A DNA stretch of 64,000 nt from JALZKA01 sp963725035. GTDB lineage: Bacteria; Actinomycetota; Thermoleophilia; Solirubrobacterales; 70-9. Positions 1 through 11,461 of this stretch are shown here, piece after piece; positions within the stretch are counted from its first letter, which is position 1; the number at the start of each line of letters is the position of its first letter. Location of the stretch: assembly GCA_963725035.1 (NCBI GenBank), contig CAVRWX010000018.1, positions 434,001 to 498,000 of the forward strand, read 5' to 3'. A program made the position numbers and the translations under genes. Under the pieces are notes generated by a model that saw only the letters and a list, made by a program, of their open reading frames with translations, did not search any database and was not told the origin of the DNA.

Positions 1-102
1 GTAGTAGCTGTTCAGCTGGCGCGCTCGCTTGGCAGCCACCAGAACGGCGGCGTAGTGCGAATCGGTTCGCTCGAGAAGGTTTTCGACTCTTGGCTTAACC
101 AT
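1..102 (-). CDS. rpoZ: RNA polymerase omega subunit, N-terminal part (partial)
   Basis: The first 34 codons of a minus-strand gene that runs off the left edge. The start ATG is at 100-102. The visible residues contain the omega signature around VAAKRARQLN (residues 22-31), matching the conserved AAKRARQ helix by which omega binds the beta-prime subunit of RNA polymerase. It lies 33 nt downstream of gmk on the same strand, the common gmk-rpoZ order, so co-transcription is likely. The C-terminus is outside the window. This fragment is too short for the ORF criteria but the motif and context make the call strong. Confidence 0.85.
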   Translation of the reverse strand, partial: MVKPRVENLLERTDSHYAAVLVAAKRARQLNSYY

Positions 103-135
103 TGCCGCCCAGGATACCCGGGCGAGCGAAGCCGC

Positions 136-699
136 CTATCCGGTCAACTCGTCGCGCACGATCGCCTCCAGCTCGCCCGAGGCACGCCCAAGGTCGTCGT
201 TCACGACGACGTGCTTGAACTCCTGGGAGGCCTCAAGCTCTTGCTTCGCGGTCTCGAGCCGGCGTTCGATCGCGTCGGCCGAATCGGTCCCGCGACCCGA
301 CAAGCGCTCCCTCAGGACCGCTGGGTCGGGCGGCGTGATGAAGATCAGGACGGCTTCGTCGCCCATCGCGGCCCGGACTTGCCGAGCGCCCTGGACCTCG
401 ATCTCCAGAACGACCGATGAGCCCGCGTCGAGCGTTCGCTCGATCTCCGAGCGGAGGGTCCCGTAGCGGTTGCCCGAGAACGTCGCGTGCTCCAGAAAGT
501 CGCCGGCTTCTGCCCGCTCGGCGAACTCATCGGCGGAGAGGAAGTGGTAGTCGACGCCCTCGCTTTCGCCCTCACGAGGCTCGCGGGTGGTCGCCGAGAC
601 GGAGAGCTCGAGACCGGGCACCCGCTCGCGCAGGTCGCGGATCAGAGTGCCCTTGCCGACCCCCGACGGGCCCGTGATGACGAAGACGCGCGAAGCCAT
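136..699 (-). CDS. gmk: Guanylate kinase
   Basis: 187 residues, normal length for guanylate kinase. It phosphorylates GMP (and dGMP) to GDP with ATP in the cytoplasm, feeding GTP synthesis. The P-loop GPSGVGKG is at residues 10-17, followed by the GMP-binding region with SVSATTREPREGE (about 33-45) and the YHFLS segment. Start ATG at 699. It sits between mihF upstream (52 nt gap) and rpoZ downstream, an arrangement typical of actinobacteria. No unusual residues are seen. Confidence 0.96.
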   Translation of the reverse strand: MASRVFVITGPSGVGKGTLIRDLRERVPGLELSVSATTREPREGESEGVDYHFLSADEFAERAEAGDFLEHATFSGNRYGTLRSEIERTLDAGSSVVLEIEVQGARQVRAAMGDEAVLIFITPPDPAVLRERLSGRGTDSADAIERRLETAKQELEASQEFKHVVVNDDLGRASGELEAIVRDELTG

Positions 700-751
700 T
701 AACCAATCAAACCCCGCGGGCCGGACACATGCCCCCCAGGGTCGCGAAGAG

Positions 752-1087
752 CTACCGGCGCAGCATGGTGACGAGCTCTGCGCGCTGGCGTTGCGAGAGC
801 CCGCCGATGGTCTTCGACGGAGAGATCCGGCACTGGCCGAGGATCTTGTTCGCCTTGACCCGGCCGTACTTGGGGACCGCGAGGATCATGTCGAAGACCT
901 TGGCGGTCATGACCCACTCGGGCGGATCGAGGAGCAGCCCGTCCACGGAAGTCTTTCCGGCCTTCAGATCGCGCTTCAGCTGGGCGCGGCGGGTGCGAAT
1001 GTCGTTCGCACGGCGGAGTGCCTTCATCCGCTGGTCGTGTGTCCTCTCGGGGACCGGAGCGGCGGTGTCGGCGGGATTTACGGCCAT
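752..1087 (-). CDS. mihF: Actinobacterial integration host factor (mIHF)
   Basis: 111 residues, basic, with the conserved actinobacterial mIHF core (DPPEWVMTAKVFDMI about residues 54-68, and VPKYGRVKANKILGQ about 71-85, then CRISPSKTIGGLS). mIHF is a non-sequence-specific DNA-binding nucleoid protein with a helix-two-turn-helix fold, unrelated to E. coli IHF, first known as a host factor for mycobacteriophage L5 integration. Its place directly upstream of gmk is a conserved actinobacterial synteny. The start ATG at 1087 lies about 12 nt below a good -10 box, so the transcript would have almost no leader. Confidence 0.93.
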   Translation of the reverse strand: MAVNPADTAAPVPERTHDQRMKALRRANDIRTRRAQLKRDLKAGKTSVDGLLLDPPEWVMTAKVFDMILAVPKYGRVKANKILGQCRISPSKTIGGLSQRQRAELVTMLRR

Positions 1088-1098
1088 GCGAGGCGGCG

Positions 1099-1127
1099 AC
1101 TATAGCGCGGCTTAGGCCCACGGGCAA
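1099..1127 (-). promoter_or_regulatory. Predicted sigma70-type promoter of mihF-gmk-rpoZ
   Basis: On the minus strand, -35 box TTGCCC (1122-1127) and -10 box TATAGT (1099-1104) are separated by 17 nt. The expected start of transcription is near 1092, only about five bases before the mihF ATG, so the mRNA would be nearly leaderless, a frequent situation in actinobacteria. Seen by inspection only. Confidence 0.5.
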
Positions 1128-1153
1128 AGCAATTCCCCCTTAACAGGGCAAAT

Positions 1154-2053
1154 TCAATTCGACCTCAGGTTGAGGTGAAGGGTCGAGGCGTCGTTGAGAA
1201 GTGATCCAAGGCCGTCGCGGACTCGGATTCCTGCCGCCGGATCGCGGAAGTTTGCGGTTCCGACGGCGACCAAACCGGCCCCTGAGGAGAGGAACTCGGC
1301 CGCGTCCTGAGCCGTCTCGATGCCGCCCATGCCGATCACCGCAATTGAGACCGCGGCCGCTACGCGGCGCACCTGCTCGAGGGCGATCGCGCGCACCGCC
1401 GGACCAGAGAGGCCGCCGCTTCCGGCGCCGAGCCAGGGCTCCGCCGACCCCGGAGCCAGGCCCGTTGCGCGCAACGTGTTGATCAAGGAGACCCCGTCGG
1501 CTCCCGCCTCCTCAGCCGCGACGGCTACCGCCGCCGGGTCGGCGGTGTTCGGCGTCAGCTTCACCACCAGGGGCTTCTCGGTCCGCTCGCGAAGCGCCGT
1601 CACAAGCGCGTGCGTCTCCGTGGGCTGCTCGCCGACGATCAGGCCGGACTTCACGTTGGGGCAGGAGACGTTCAGTTCCAGCGCGGCAACCTCGTCGCGT
1701 CCGCCCACCCCGTCAACGAGGCGCTCGAAGCCTGCGCGGTCTGTCGCCATGACCGAGACGATCAGCGGCACCGGCAGCTCGGCGAGCTGCGGCAGGTCGT
1801 TCGAGAGGAAGCCGTCCAATCCCTTGTTCGGCAGGCCGATCGAGTTGATCATCCCGCTCGGCGTCTCATATAGCCGTGGCGGCGGATTGCCGGCGCGAGG
1901 CTCCGGCGTGATCGTCTTCGAGACGAAGGCGCTGAACGGGAAGTCGTCGAGCAGCGCGTCGCCGAAAGCGCGGCGAGCGGTGATCGCGTCGAAGGTCCCG
2001 GAGCCGTTCAGGACCGGATGCTCCAGCGAAAGGTTGCCGATGTCGTAGCTCAT
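1154..2053 (-). CDS. pyrD: Dihydroorotate dehydrogenase, class 1B catalytic subunit
   Basis: 299 residues, the size of class 1 enzymes. It oxidises dihydroorotate to orotate in UMP synthesis, using FMN. The active-site loop NVSCPNVKSG places the catalytic base at Cys131, which marks class 1 (class 2 enzymes use Ser). The following electron-transfer gene pyrK shows that it is the NAD-dependent class 1B type, a PyrD-PyrK heterotetramer. The start ATG overlaps the pyrK stop by 4 nt (2050-2053), so translation is probably coupled. It is the last gene of the pyrimidine operon. Confidence 0.95.
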   Translation of the reverse strand: MSYDIGNLSLEHPVLNGSGTFDAITARRAFGDALLDDFPFSAFVSKTITPEPRAGNPPPRLYETPSGMINSIGLPNKGLDGFLSNDLPQLAELPVPLIVSVMATDRAGFERLVDGVGGRDEVAALELNVSCPNVKSGLIVGEQPTETHALVTALRERTEKPLVVKLTPNTADPAAVAVAAEEAGADGVSLINTLRATGLAPGSAEPWLGAGSGGLSGPAVRAIALEQVRRVAAAVSIAVIGMGGIETAQDAAEFLSSGAGLVAVGTANFRDPAAGIRVRDGLGSLLNDASTLHLNLRSN

Positions 2054-2897
2054 CTATGGCCCGATCCTGCGACGAGCGCGCTCTCGATCGCGTCTGCCCG
2101 CACCACCGGGCCGTCGACGCAAAGGCGCATGTATCCGCCCTCGGCGAGCGGGACAGCGCAACCGAAGCAGGCGCCGTAGCCGCAGGCCATCGGGGTTTCC
2201 ATGGCGAGCTCGGCCTGGGCGCCCCGCTCGGCGCAGATTGTGCGTACCGCTTCGAGCATTGCCGGCGGCCCGCAGGCGTATACGGCTGCCGCGGCAGCGT
2301 CGTCGCCCTTGAGCGCGACTTGGAGGAGGTCAGTGACGTAGCCCTGGTGGCCACGATGCCCGTCCTCGAACGCCAGGCCCACCTCCTGGCAGGCTCCGAA
2401 CAGCTCCAGGCCGCCGGAATGGGCCTCGTCGCGGAAGCCCAGGAGCGTTCGCCCGGGGATCCCCTGCTCGGTGAGGTGACGCCGCAGGATCGCGATCGGT
2501 GCCACTCCGATCCCGCCGCCGACCATGATCGCGCCAGGCGCGCCGGGGTTGACCTCGTCCGGCGCCGAGAACGGGCGGCCCAGCGGGCCCGTGATGGTCA
2601 GCTCGGCCCCAGCCTCAAGCGAGGCCAGGATCGACGTTCCGGGGCCGACGGCCTCGACCAGGAACTCCAGGCGGACGCCTGCAGCAGTGCGCTCGGCGGC
2701 GGCAACCGAGAACGCGCGCGGCAGGAACGGGCGGCCCCGCTGGGAGCCCCAGCCGTCGGAGCGCAGCATGTAGAACTGCCCCGGCGCCGGGTCCGGGCCG
2801 TCGGTATCGAGCGCTGTGAAGACGACGTAGCCACCTGTCTCGCGCCGGGCCACGACATTGGTCGTGCGGGCGCCGAACGGAGCGAGGACGCGGGCAC

Positions 2898-2901
<4 letters not shown>
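2050..2901 (-). CDS. pyrK: Dihydroorotate dehydrogenase electron transfer subunit
   Basis: 283 residues. An N-terminal FAD-binding beta-barrel is followed by an NAD-binding Rossmann part (GGGIGVAPI about 147-155) and a C-terminal [2Fe-2S] domain with Cys240, Cys245, Cys248 and Cys261 (pattern CGYGACFGC...LC). It passes electrons from the PyrD FMN through the 2Fe-2S cluster and FAD to NAD+. It overlaps carB and pyrD by 4 nt on either side, fitting a tightly coupled operon. Confidence 0.94.
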
Positions 2902-5994
<3,093 letters not shown>

Positions 5995-6014
<20 letters not shown>

Positions 6015-6411
6015 CTCTTGCGTCTCGGTGAGACCTGAAGGCCTGGTCGTGCCAGATCAGCCCATCTCGAAAGCGAAATACGACGCCGACCTCCTCATTG
6101 ACTCGCGCACCACTGGCGCGACCACGAGCGAGGCTTCGGCCGAGCAAGAGCACAACGTCCTCCCTTACCTCCTCGCACGATTCAATGTCGACTCTCGCCT
6201 CGTCGAGCGCATCGTTCCGCTCTGCATACCAGCGCTGAAAGCCCTCCTTGCCCCGATACTTGTTCCCCTCAAGGCTTCCGACGATCACAGGCACCCATTC
6301 GCATTCGGGGTGGAAAAACTCCTCGAACCTTTCGAGAAGCACGTGCGGATCTTCGTTGTGGACGGCCATCATCCGGCGAGCGACACTCTCCCTGTCCGCG
6401 CGTTCAGACAT
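5995..6411 (-). CDS. SnoaL/NTF2-like protein embedded in the pyr operon
   Basis: 138 residues if started at the ATG at 6411, which overlaps the carA stop by 8 nt; a longer frame starts at 6450 inside carA. The pattern is that of small SnoaL-like (nuclear transport factor 2 fold) proteins: an N-terminal helix, the segment FEEFFHPECEWVPV (about 27-40), YRGKEGFQRWY, and a final strand with VVFRFRDGLIWHDQAF. The family holds isomerases, hydrolases and binding proteins and no function can be assigned. It overlaps the carB start region by 8-20 nt, so it is translationally coupled into the pyrimidine operon, an unusual place. Distinguishing feature: coding frame and overlaps are clean, so it is likely expressed. 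Confidence 0.75.
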
Positions 6412-7519
6412 TCGCCATCTCCAGGAACTCGTCGAAGAGGTGGCGCGCATCGTGGGGCCCCGGTCCCGCCTCGGGGTGGTACTGGACGGTGCGCGCCGAT
6501 ACGTCTTTCAAGACCAGCCCCTCGACCGTGCGGTCGTAGAGGTTCAGGTGGGAGAGCTCTGCGGCGCCGAAGTCCGTGTCCCAGCGCACGGGCTCGTCGG
6601 TGTCGATGGTCTGGCCGCCGTCTGGCAGCGAGACGGCGAAGCCGTGATTCTGCGAGGTGATCTCGATCCGGCCGGTGGCGAGCTCCTTTACGGGGTGGTT
6701 CGCGCCGCGGTGCCCGAAGGGGAGCTTGAAGGTGTCGAGGCCGACCGCTCGGCAGAGGAGCTGGTGGCCAAGGCAGATTCCGACGACCGGCTTCTTTCCG
6801 ACCACCTCGCGCACCGTGCCGACCACCTGGTCGAGGGCGGCGGGGTCGCCGGGGCCATTGGCGAGGAAGACGAGGTCCGGGTTGCGGGCCATGACTTCAT
6901 CGGCTCCTGCCGTGCAGGGCAGGAGCGTGACCTTCGCGCCGCGTTCACGGAACTGGCGGACGATCGAGAGCTTGATTCCGGTGTCGAGCGCGACCACGTG
7001 AGGCCCGTCGCCATCGATCTCGACGGGCGCGTCGGGGGACACCTTCGAAGCGAAGTCGGCGCCGGCCATCGAGGGCTCTGACGCGATCAGCTCGCGTGCA
7101 TCGTCCTGCGTTGTCTCGGCGCCGAACACGCCTCCCCGCATCGCGCCCGCGTCACGGATGTGGCGGACGAGCGAGCGAGTGTCGACCCCCGTGATGGCGG
7201 GAATGCCGCAGTCACGGAGCCAGTCGAGCCAGCCGCGCTCGGCGGTGGCGGAGTCCTCGGAGTTCCGGGCGTCGCGCATGATCGCCGCGCGGGCGTGGAT
7301 GCGGTCCGACTCCATCGCCTGCTCAGCCACTCCGTAGTTGCCAATCATGGGATAGGTGAAGGTGATGAGCTGCCCTGCGTACGAGGGGTCGGTCACAGAC
7401 TCCTGGTAGCCGGTCATGGATGTGTTGAAGACGACCTCGCCGACGGCGCTCCGGCCCTCGGCACCGCACATCTCGCCCTCAAAGAGCGTGCCGTCCTCGA
7501 GAAGTACGAACCCGCTCAC
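6404..7519 (-). CDS. carA: Carbamoyl-phosphate synthase small (glutaminase) subunit
   Basis: 371 residues from GTG at 7519, chosen because the family begins with an SGFVLLEDGTLFEGE-like strand and because the GTGA overlap with the pyrC stop is exactly 4 nt; the open frame extends further upstream inside pyrC. Class I glutamine amidotransferase: nucleophile Cys249 in GICLGHQ, with His348 and Glu350 (QYHPEA). It hydrolyses glutamine and hands ammonia to CarB. The N-terminal domain includes NTSMTGYQE (about 32-40). Confidence 0.95.
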   Translation of the reverse strand: MSGFVLLEDGTLFEGEMCGAEGRSAVGEVVFNTSMTGYQESVTDPSYAGQLITFTYPMIGNYGVAEQAMESDRIHARAAIMRDARNSEDSATAERGWLDWLRDCGIPAITGVDTRSLVRHIRDAGAMRGGVFGAETTQDDARELIASEPSMAGADFASKVSPDAPVEIDGDGPHVVALDTGIKLSIVRQFRERGAKVTLLPCTAGADEVMARNPDLVFLANGPGDPAALDQVVGTVREVVGKKPVVGICLGHQLLCRAVGLDTFKLPFGHRGANHPVKELATGRIEITSQNHGFAVSLPDGGQTIDTDEPVRWDTDFGAAELSHLNLYDRTVEGLVLKDVSARTVQYHPEAGPGPHDARHLFDEFLEMANV

Positions 7520-8868
7520 GCCACTCCCATCGCAAAGCTTCTCTGGCGGAAGGCGACCTGGCCGGCGACGATTGTCATCTGTGAGCGACCTTGGAGCTTG
7601 CGGCCGGCAAAGCACGAGTTTTCCGAGCGGCTCTCCCAGCCGTCGGCTCCCGCTTCCCACTCGGCGTCGAGGTCGATGAGCGCCACGTTCGCCTCGGAGT
7701 CGGGTGCCAGGCTGGGCGCGTCGAAGCCGAAGGCGGTGGCACCGGACGAGAGTCGCTCGATCACTGTGGCGAGGTCGAGAACCCCTGGGACGATCAGGTC
7801 GGTGTTGAGGACGGCGAAGGCGGTCTCGAGGCCGGTGACGCCCATCGAAGCCTCCTCGAATGGCACCTCCTTGTCCTCGAGCGTGTGCGGGGCATGATCG
7901 GTCGCGATCGTGTCGATCAGGCCGGAGCGAACAGCCTCGATCAGCGCTTGGCGGTCATCTTCGGAGCGAAGCGGCGGGTTCATCTTGAAGCGGGAGTCGA
8001 GCGAGCGGACGGCGTCGTCGGTGAGCGTCAGGTGGTGGGGAGTCGCCTCGCAGGTGATCTGGACGCCCTGCGCCCTTGCGGCCTCGACGACCTCGACCGA
8101 CTCGCGCGCCGATAGGTGCTGAACGTGGATGCGCGCGTTCTCGTAAGCGGCGAGGGCGCAGTCGCGAGCGATCATCGTGGACTCGGAGACGGACGGGACG
8201 CCGGCCATGCCCAGAAGCGCGGCGACTTCGCCTTCGTGCATGACTCCCTTGCCCGAGAGGTCGGGATCTTCCTCGTGGAGGGCGATCTGGAGGCCGGCGA
8301 GCGCCTGGTATTGCAGGGCGCGGCGCATGACGCGGGCGCTGCGAATGGGAAGGCCGTCGTCGGAGAAGCCGACGGCTCCGGCGTCGCGGAGCTCCGCCAT
8401 GTCGGTTAGTTCCTCGCCGCGCATGCCGCGGGTGACGGTGGCGACGAAGCCGACGGGGATCGTGGCGTCGGTTTGCGCGCGCTCGCGGAGGGACTCGATG
8501 GCGGCGGGGGTGTCGACCGGTGGCTCGGTGTTCGCCATGCCGATGATCCCGCAATAACCACCGGCGGCCGCGGCGCGGCTGCCCGTCTCGATGTCCTCCT
8601 TGTCCTCGCGCCCCGGGGTGCGCAGATGCACGTGCGGATCGAAGAAGGCGGGCACGGCGACGAGGCCGTCAGCGTCCACGACCTCGGCACCGTCAACGTC
8701 GGCCTTGCCGGCGCCCGCCAACTCGGCGATGCGGCCGTCGCGGATGACGACGTCGTGGGCCGAGTCGATCTCGGCGCGCGGGTCGAGTGCGCGGGCGTTC
8801 CGCAGGACCACGGTCTCCGCGGGCCCGTCCGCGCCGCGCCAGTCCAGGCTGGAGATGGCGCGACTCAC
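7516..8868 (-). CDS. pyrC: Dihydroorotase (class I type)
   Basis: 450 residues, typical of the long actinobacterial and Bacillus-type dihydroorotases. Amidohydrolase fold: HxH metal motif in DPHVHLRTPG (His79, His81), later histidines in ALHEED and VQHLSA, and catalytic Asp in IATDHAPH (about residues 324-331). It cyclises carbamoyl aspartate to dihydroorotate. Its start overlaps the pyrB stop by 4 nt (8865-8868). Confidence 0.95.
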   Translation of the reverse strand: MSRAISSLDWRGADGPAETVVLRNARALDPRAEIDSAHDVVIRDGRIAELAGAGKADVDGAEVVDADGLVAVPAFFDPHVHLRTPGREDKEDIETGSRAAAAGGYCGIIGMANTEPPVDTPAAIESLRERAQTDATIPVGFVATVTRGMRGEELTDMAELRDAGAVGFSDDGLPIRSARVMRRALQYQALAGLQIALHEEDPDLSGKGVMHEGEVAALLGMAGVPSVSESTMIARDCALAAYENARIHVQHLSARESVEVVEAARAQGVQITCEATPHHLTLTDDAVRSLDSRFKMNPPLRSEDDRQALIEAVRSGLIDTIATDHAPHTLEDKEVPFEEASMGVTGLETAFAVLNTDLIVPGVLDLATVIERLSSGATAFGFDAPSLAPDSEANVALIDLDAEWEAGADGWESRSENSCFAGRKLQGRSQMTIVAGQVAFRQRSFAMGVA

Positions 8869-9836
8869 GCGGGCTCGCCGATCGGCGTGGGTGCGGGGAG
8901 TTCGGCGTCTGGGTCGAGGCGGCCGGCCTTCGTGCGGTCGCCGCCCGCAAGGAGTTCGTACAGGATCGCCATGCGGACGAAGAGGCCGTTCTTGACCTGC
9001 TCGTTCACCAGGGAGTTGGGGCCGTCGAGCGCCTCGCCGGAGAGCTCGACGCCGCGGTTGACCGGGCCGGGGTGCATCAGGAGCTGGCGCGGGCCCAGGC
9101 GGCGGCCGTTCACCTGGTACTGGATGGCGTACTCGCGGAGCGAAGGGACGAAGCTCTCCGACATGCGCTCCTTCTGCATGCGCAGGGCGTAGACGACGTC
9201 CGCCTCGTCGAGGCCTTCGATGTCGTAGGTGACCTCGCAGCCGAGCGCGGCAGCGGCGTCGCGGGGGATGAGCGTGGGCGGCCCGCAGAGCGTGACCTCC
9301 GCGCCCATCAGGCGGAAGGCCATTGCCGAGGAGCGGGCCACGCGGCTGTGGAGGACGTCACCGACGATCCAGATCTTCTTGCCGTCGAGGGAGTCGAGGC
9401 GGCTGCGGAGCGTGTAGACGTCCAGGAGCGCCTGACTTGGGTGCTCGTGCTTGCCGTCGCCCGCGTTGACTACGGCGGCGTCGGTCCAGTTGGTGACGAG
9501 CTTCGCCGCGCCCGCGTGGGGCGAGCGGATGACGATCGCCTCGGGTTCGAAGGAGGAAAGCGTCGCGATCGTGTCCTTGAGCGATTCGCCCTTGTCCACC
9601 GAGGAGCCGGCTGCCTTGATCGAGACGAGGTCGGCCGACAGGCGCTTGGCTGCGAGCTCGAAGGAGGCGCTCGTGCGGGTGGAGGATTCGTAGAAGAGGG
9701 AGACGACGGTGCGCCCGCGCAGGGTCGGCACCTTCTTGATGTCGCGCGTCGCGACCTCGGCGAAGGAGTCGGCGCGCTCCATCAGGCGCTCCACGTCAGC
9801 GCGGTTGAGATCGTCGATTGAGAGCAGGTGCCTCAT
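8865..9836 (-). CDS. pyrB: Aspartate carbamoyltransferase catalytic subunit
   Basis: 323 residues. The carbamoyl-phosphate loop SSTRTSASFE is at 51-60 and the aspartate-binding side contains HPGPVNRGVE near 255-264. It condenses carbamoyl phosphate with aspartate. No regulatory pyrI gene is present, as expected outside enterobacteria; control probably acts through PyrR. It overlaps pyrR and pyrC by 4 nt each. Confidence 0.95.
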   Translation of the reverse strand: MRHLLSIDDLNRADVERLMERADSFAEVATRDIKKVPTLRGRTVVSLFYESSTRTSASFELAAKRLSADLVSIKAAGSSVDKGESLKDTIATLSSFEPEAIVIRSPHAGAAKLVTNWTDAAVVNAGDGKHEHPSQALLDVYTLRSRLDSLDGKKIWIVGDVLHSRVARSSAMAFRLMGAEVTLCGPPTLIPRDAAAALGCEVTYDIEGLDEADVVYALRMQKERMSESFVPSLREYAIQYQVNGRRLGPRQLLMHPGPVNRGVELSGEALDGPNSLVNEQVKNGLFVRMAILYELLAGGDRTKAGRLDPDAELPAPTPIGEPA

Positions 9837-10405
9837 GCGTCCTCGCTTTCCGTTGTGGCGCCGACCGGCGCTCCGGAGCCGATCGCCACCTCGTCCACCT
9901 CGTCGTGCTCTTCGAGCCTCACGAAGACGCGCTCGTCGCGTGAGGTCGGCAGGTTCTTGCCGACGTAGTCGGCGCGGAAGGGAAGCTCGCGGTGCCCCCG
10001 GTCGGCCAGGACGGCCAGCTGGATGCGCTCGGGCCGGCCGTAGTCGAAGAGAGCGTCGATGGCGGCGCGGACGGTGCGGCCGGTGAAGAGGACATCGTCG
10101 ACCAGGACGACTGTGCGGCCGTTCATCTCGAAGTCGAGGTGGGAGGCGTGGACGATGGGCGAGTCCGTGGGAGTCCGGTCGTCGATGTCGTCGCGATAGA
10201 AGGAGATGTCGATGTCGCCCAGCGGGACGGTGTCGCCTGTCAGCTCGCCGACGAGGGTGTGGAGGCGGCGGGCGACGATCGCTCCGCGGGTGTGAATGCC
10301 GACGATCGCGAGCGCCTCGGAGGCGTTCTTTTCGACGATCTCGTGCGCAATCCGAACCAGGGTTCGGCGCAGGTCATCACGATCAAGTACGACTTTTTCG
10401 TTCAC
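9833..10405 (-). CDS. pyrR: Bifunctional pyr operon regulator / uracil phosphoribosyltransferase
   Basis: 190 residues from GTG at 10405. The open frame runs on upstream to 10954, but that part is the antisense of the neighbouring hydrolase gene; the family N-terminus (EKVVLDRDDLRRTLVRIAHE) begins here. The PRPP-binding loop VLVDDVLFTGRT lies at about 100-111. PyrR binds a hairpin in pyr mRNA when UMP is high and can also make UMP from uracil and PRPP. It is the first gene of the operon, directly behind a matching RNA hairpin, so it should regulate itself and all downstream genes. Confidence 0.94.
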   Translation of the reverse strand: MNEKVVLDRDDLRRTLVRIAHEIVEKNASEALAIVGIHTRGAIVARRLHTLVGELTGDTVPLGDIDISFYRDDIDDRTPTDSPIVHASHLDFEMNGRTVVLVDDVLFTGRTVRAAIDALFDYGRPERIQLAVLADRGHRELPFRADYVGKNLPTSRDERVFVRLEEHDEVDEVAIGSGAPVGATTESEDA

Positions 10406-10431
10406 GCGCCCCTTCTTGGCCTCACAGGGCC
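10406..10431 (-). promoter_or_regulatory. PyrR-binding hairpin in the pyr leader
   Basis: Minus-strand RNA at 10418-10431 reads GGC-CCTGTGAG-GCC: a stem closed by GGC/GCC with the loop CCTGTGAG. The known PyrR binding-loop consensus has CCNGNGAG at this place, so the conserved bases match and the stem pairs are compensatory. The hairpin is followed by a purine-rich ribosome site (AAGAAGGGG, about 10409-10417) and the GTG start at 10405. As reported for mycobacterial pyr mRNA, PyrR binding here should block translation start rather than cause attenuation. No terminator lies between hairpin and start. Confidence 0.7.
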
Positions 10432-10439
10432 TTGTTAAA

Positions 10440-10471
10440 GGAACCGACTGATCGAGAGTAGCAACGGTTCC
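10440..10471. other. Inverted repeat upstream of the pyr leader
   Basis: GGAACCG (10440-10446) and CGGTTCC (10465-10471) form perfect 7-bp arms around an 18-nt spacer. It lies in the short gap between divergent pyrR and the hydrolase gene. It could be an operator or a weak terminator; there is no clear run of T. Function unknown. Confidence 0.4.
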
Positions 10472-10474
10472 GGC

Positions 10475-11461
10475 GTGCCGGCAATGGCGAATCCGCACGT
10501 TGCGGGTGACATGATGCGACCCGTGCCTCCGGTTCGCAAGATGCACATGCCTCGCCGAAACGTCCGGCCTCCAAGCCGGCTGCGCGAGATCGACCGGGAC
10601 GTAAACGACGCGATTGCGCGGCACTCGGCCGCCGGGATGCGGTTCGAGGCGGGCGGGGTGCGGGCATTCGCGCGCCAGCAGGGCTCGGGCGCGGACGTGG
10701 TGCTGCTCCACGGCGTGCCGACGTCCTCGTTCCTCTACCGACGGGTGCTTCCGGTGCTGGCGGACCAGGGGTTGCGCGGTACGGCGTTCGACTTCCCGGG
10801 ACTGGGCCTGTCGGACCGGCCGGCTCCATTCAACTACTCGTGGTCGGGACTTGCGTCGTGGACGGGTGAGGCGATTGACGCGCTCGGACTTGACCGGGTG
10901 CATCTGGTGGTGCATGACATCGGCGGGCCGATCGGCCTGGAGTGGGCGATCCACAATCCGGACCGGGTCCTGTCGGTGACTGTCTTGAACACATTTCTCG
11001 ATGTCGATGGGTTCAGACGACCGTGGCCGATGGCTCCGTTCGCGGTACCGGGCATTGGCGAGGTGTGGCTGCGCCTAAGCCCGCGGTTCCTCTTCTCCGA
11101 GATCTTCTATTCGCAGGGGATCGTCGATCGCACGCACGTCCCGCGCTCCCAGGTCTACGCGCACATTGCGCTGCTTCGCCTGCACGATCGCGGGCGGGCG
11201 TTCCTCGAGATCATGCGCGGCTTCGAGCTTGGCGCGGAGAAGGAGCGCTTCTTCCGCGAGGGCCTCGCCGACCGCCCGTATCCGGTCCGAGCGGTGTGGG
11301 GCGAGAAGGACCCGGCCCTTGGCCTCGACCGCCTTGAGGCAGCGAAGGGAATCCTCGGTCTGGACGACGCGATCCTCCTCCCCGCCAAGCACTTCCTCCA
11401 GGAAGACCACGCGGACGAGGTCGCCCAGGCGATCGCGGACCTCGCCGCCCCGCTGGGCTAA
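10475..11461 (+). CDS. Alpha/beta hydrolase, haloalkane dehalogenase or epoxide hydrolase type
   Basis: Up to 328 residues; the first 50 or so are not conserved in type and the real start may be one of several ATGs (for example 10514, or 10634 just before RFEAGGV). Motifs resemble haloalkane dehalogenases: oxyanion region LLHGVPTSSFLYR, nucleophile elbow VVHDIGGPIG with Asp (not Ser) as nucleophile, the acid in VWGEKDPALG, and the final histidine in KHFLQEDHADEV. An Asp nucleophile means a covalent ester intermediate as in dehalogenases and epoxide hydrolases; the halide-binding tryptophan after the nucleophile is replaced by Ile, so halide specificity is doubtful. It is divergent from pyrR and meets rnz tail to tail with a 4-nt overlap. 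Confidence 0.8.
   Translation: MPAMANPHVAGDMMRPVPPVRKMHMPRRNVRPPSRLREIDRDVNDAIARHSAAGMRFEAGGVRAFARQQGSGADVVLLHGVPTSSFLYRRVLPVLADQGLRGTAFDFPGLGLSDRPAPFNYSWSGLASWTGEAIDALGLDRVHLVVHDIGGPIGLEWAIHNPDRVLSVTVLNTFLDVDGFRRPWPMAPFAVPGIGEVWLRLSPRFLFSEIFYSQGIVDRTHVPRSQVYAHIALLRLHDRGRAFLEIMRGFELGAEKERFFREGLADRPYPVRAVWGEKDPALGLDRLEAAKGILGLDDAILLPAKHFLQEDHADEVAQAIADLAAPLG

Noticed and set aside
10475..11461. Firm assignment as haloalkane dehalogenase
   Set aside because: The Asp nucleophile fits, but the halide-binding Trp after it is Ile, so only a family-level call is given.
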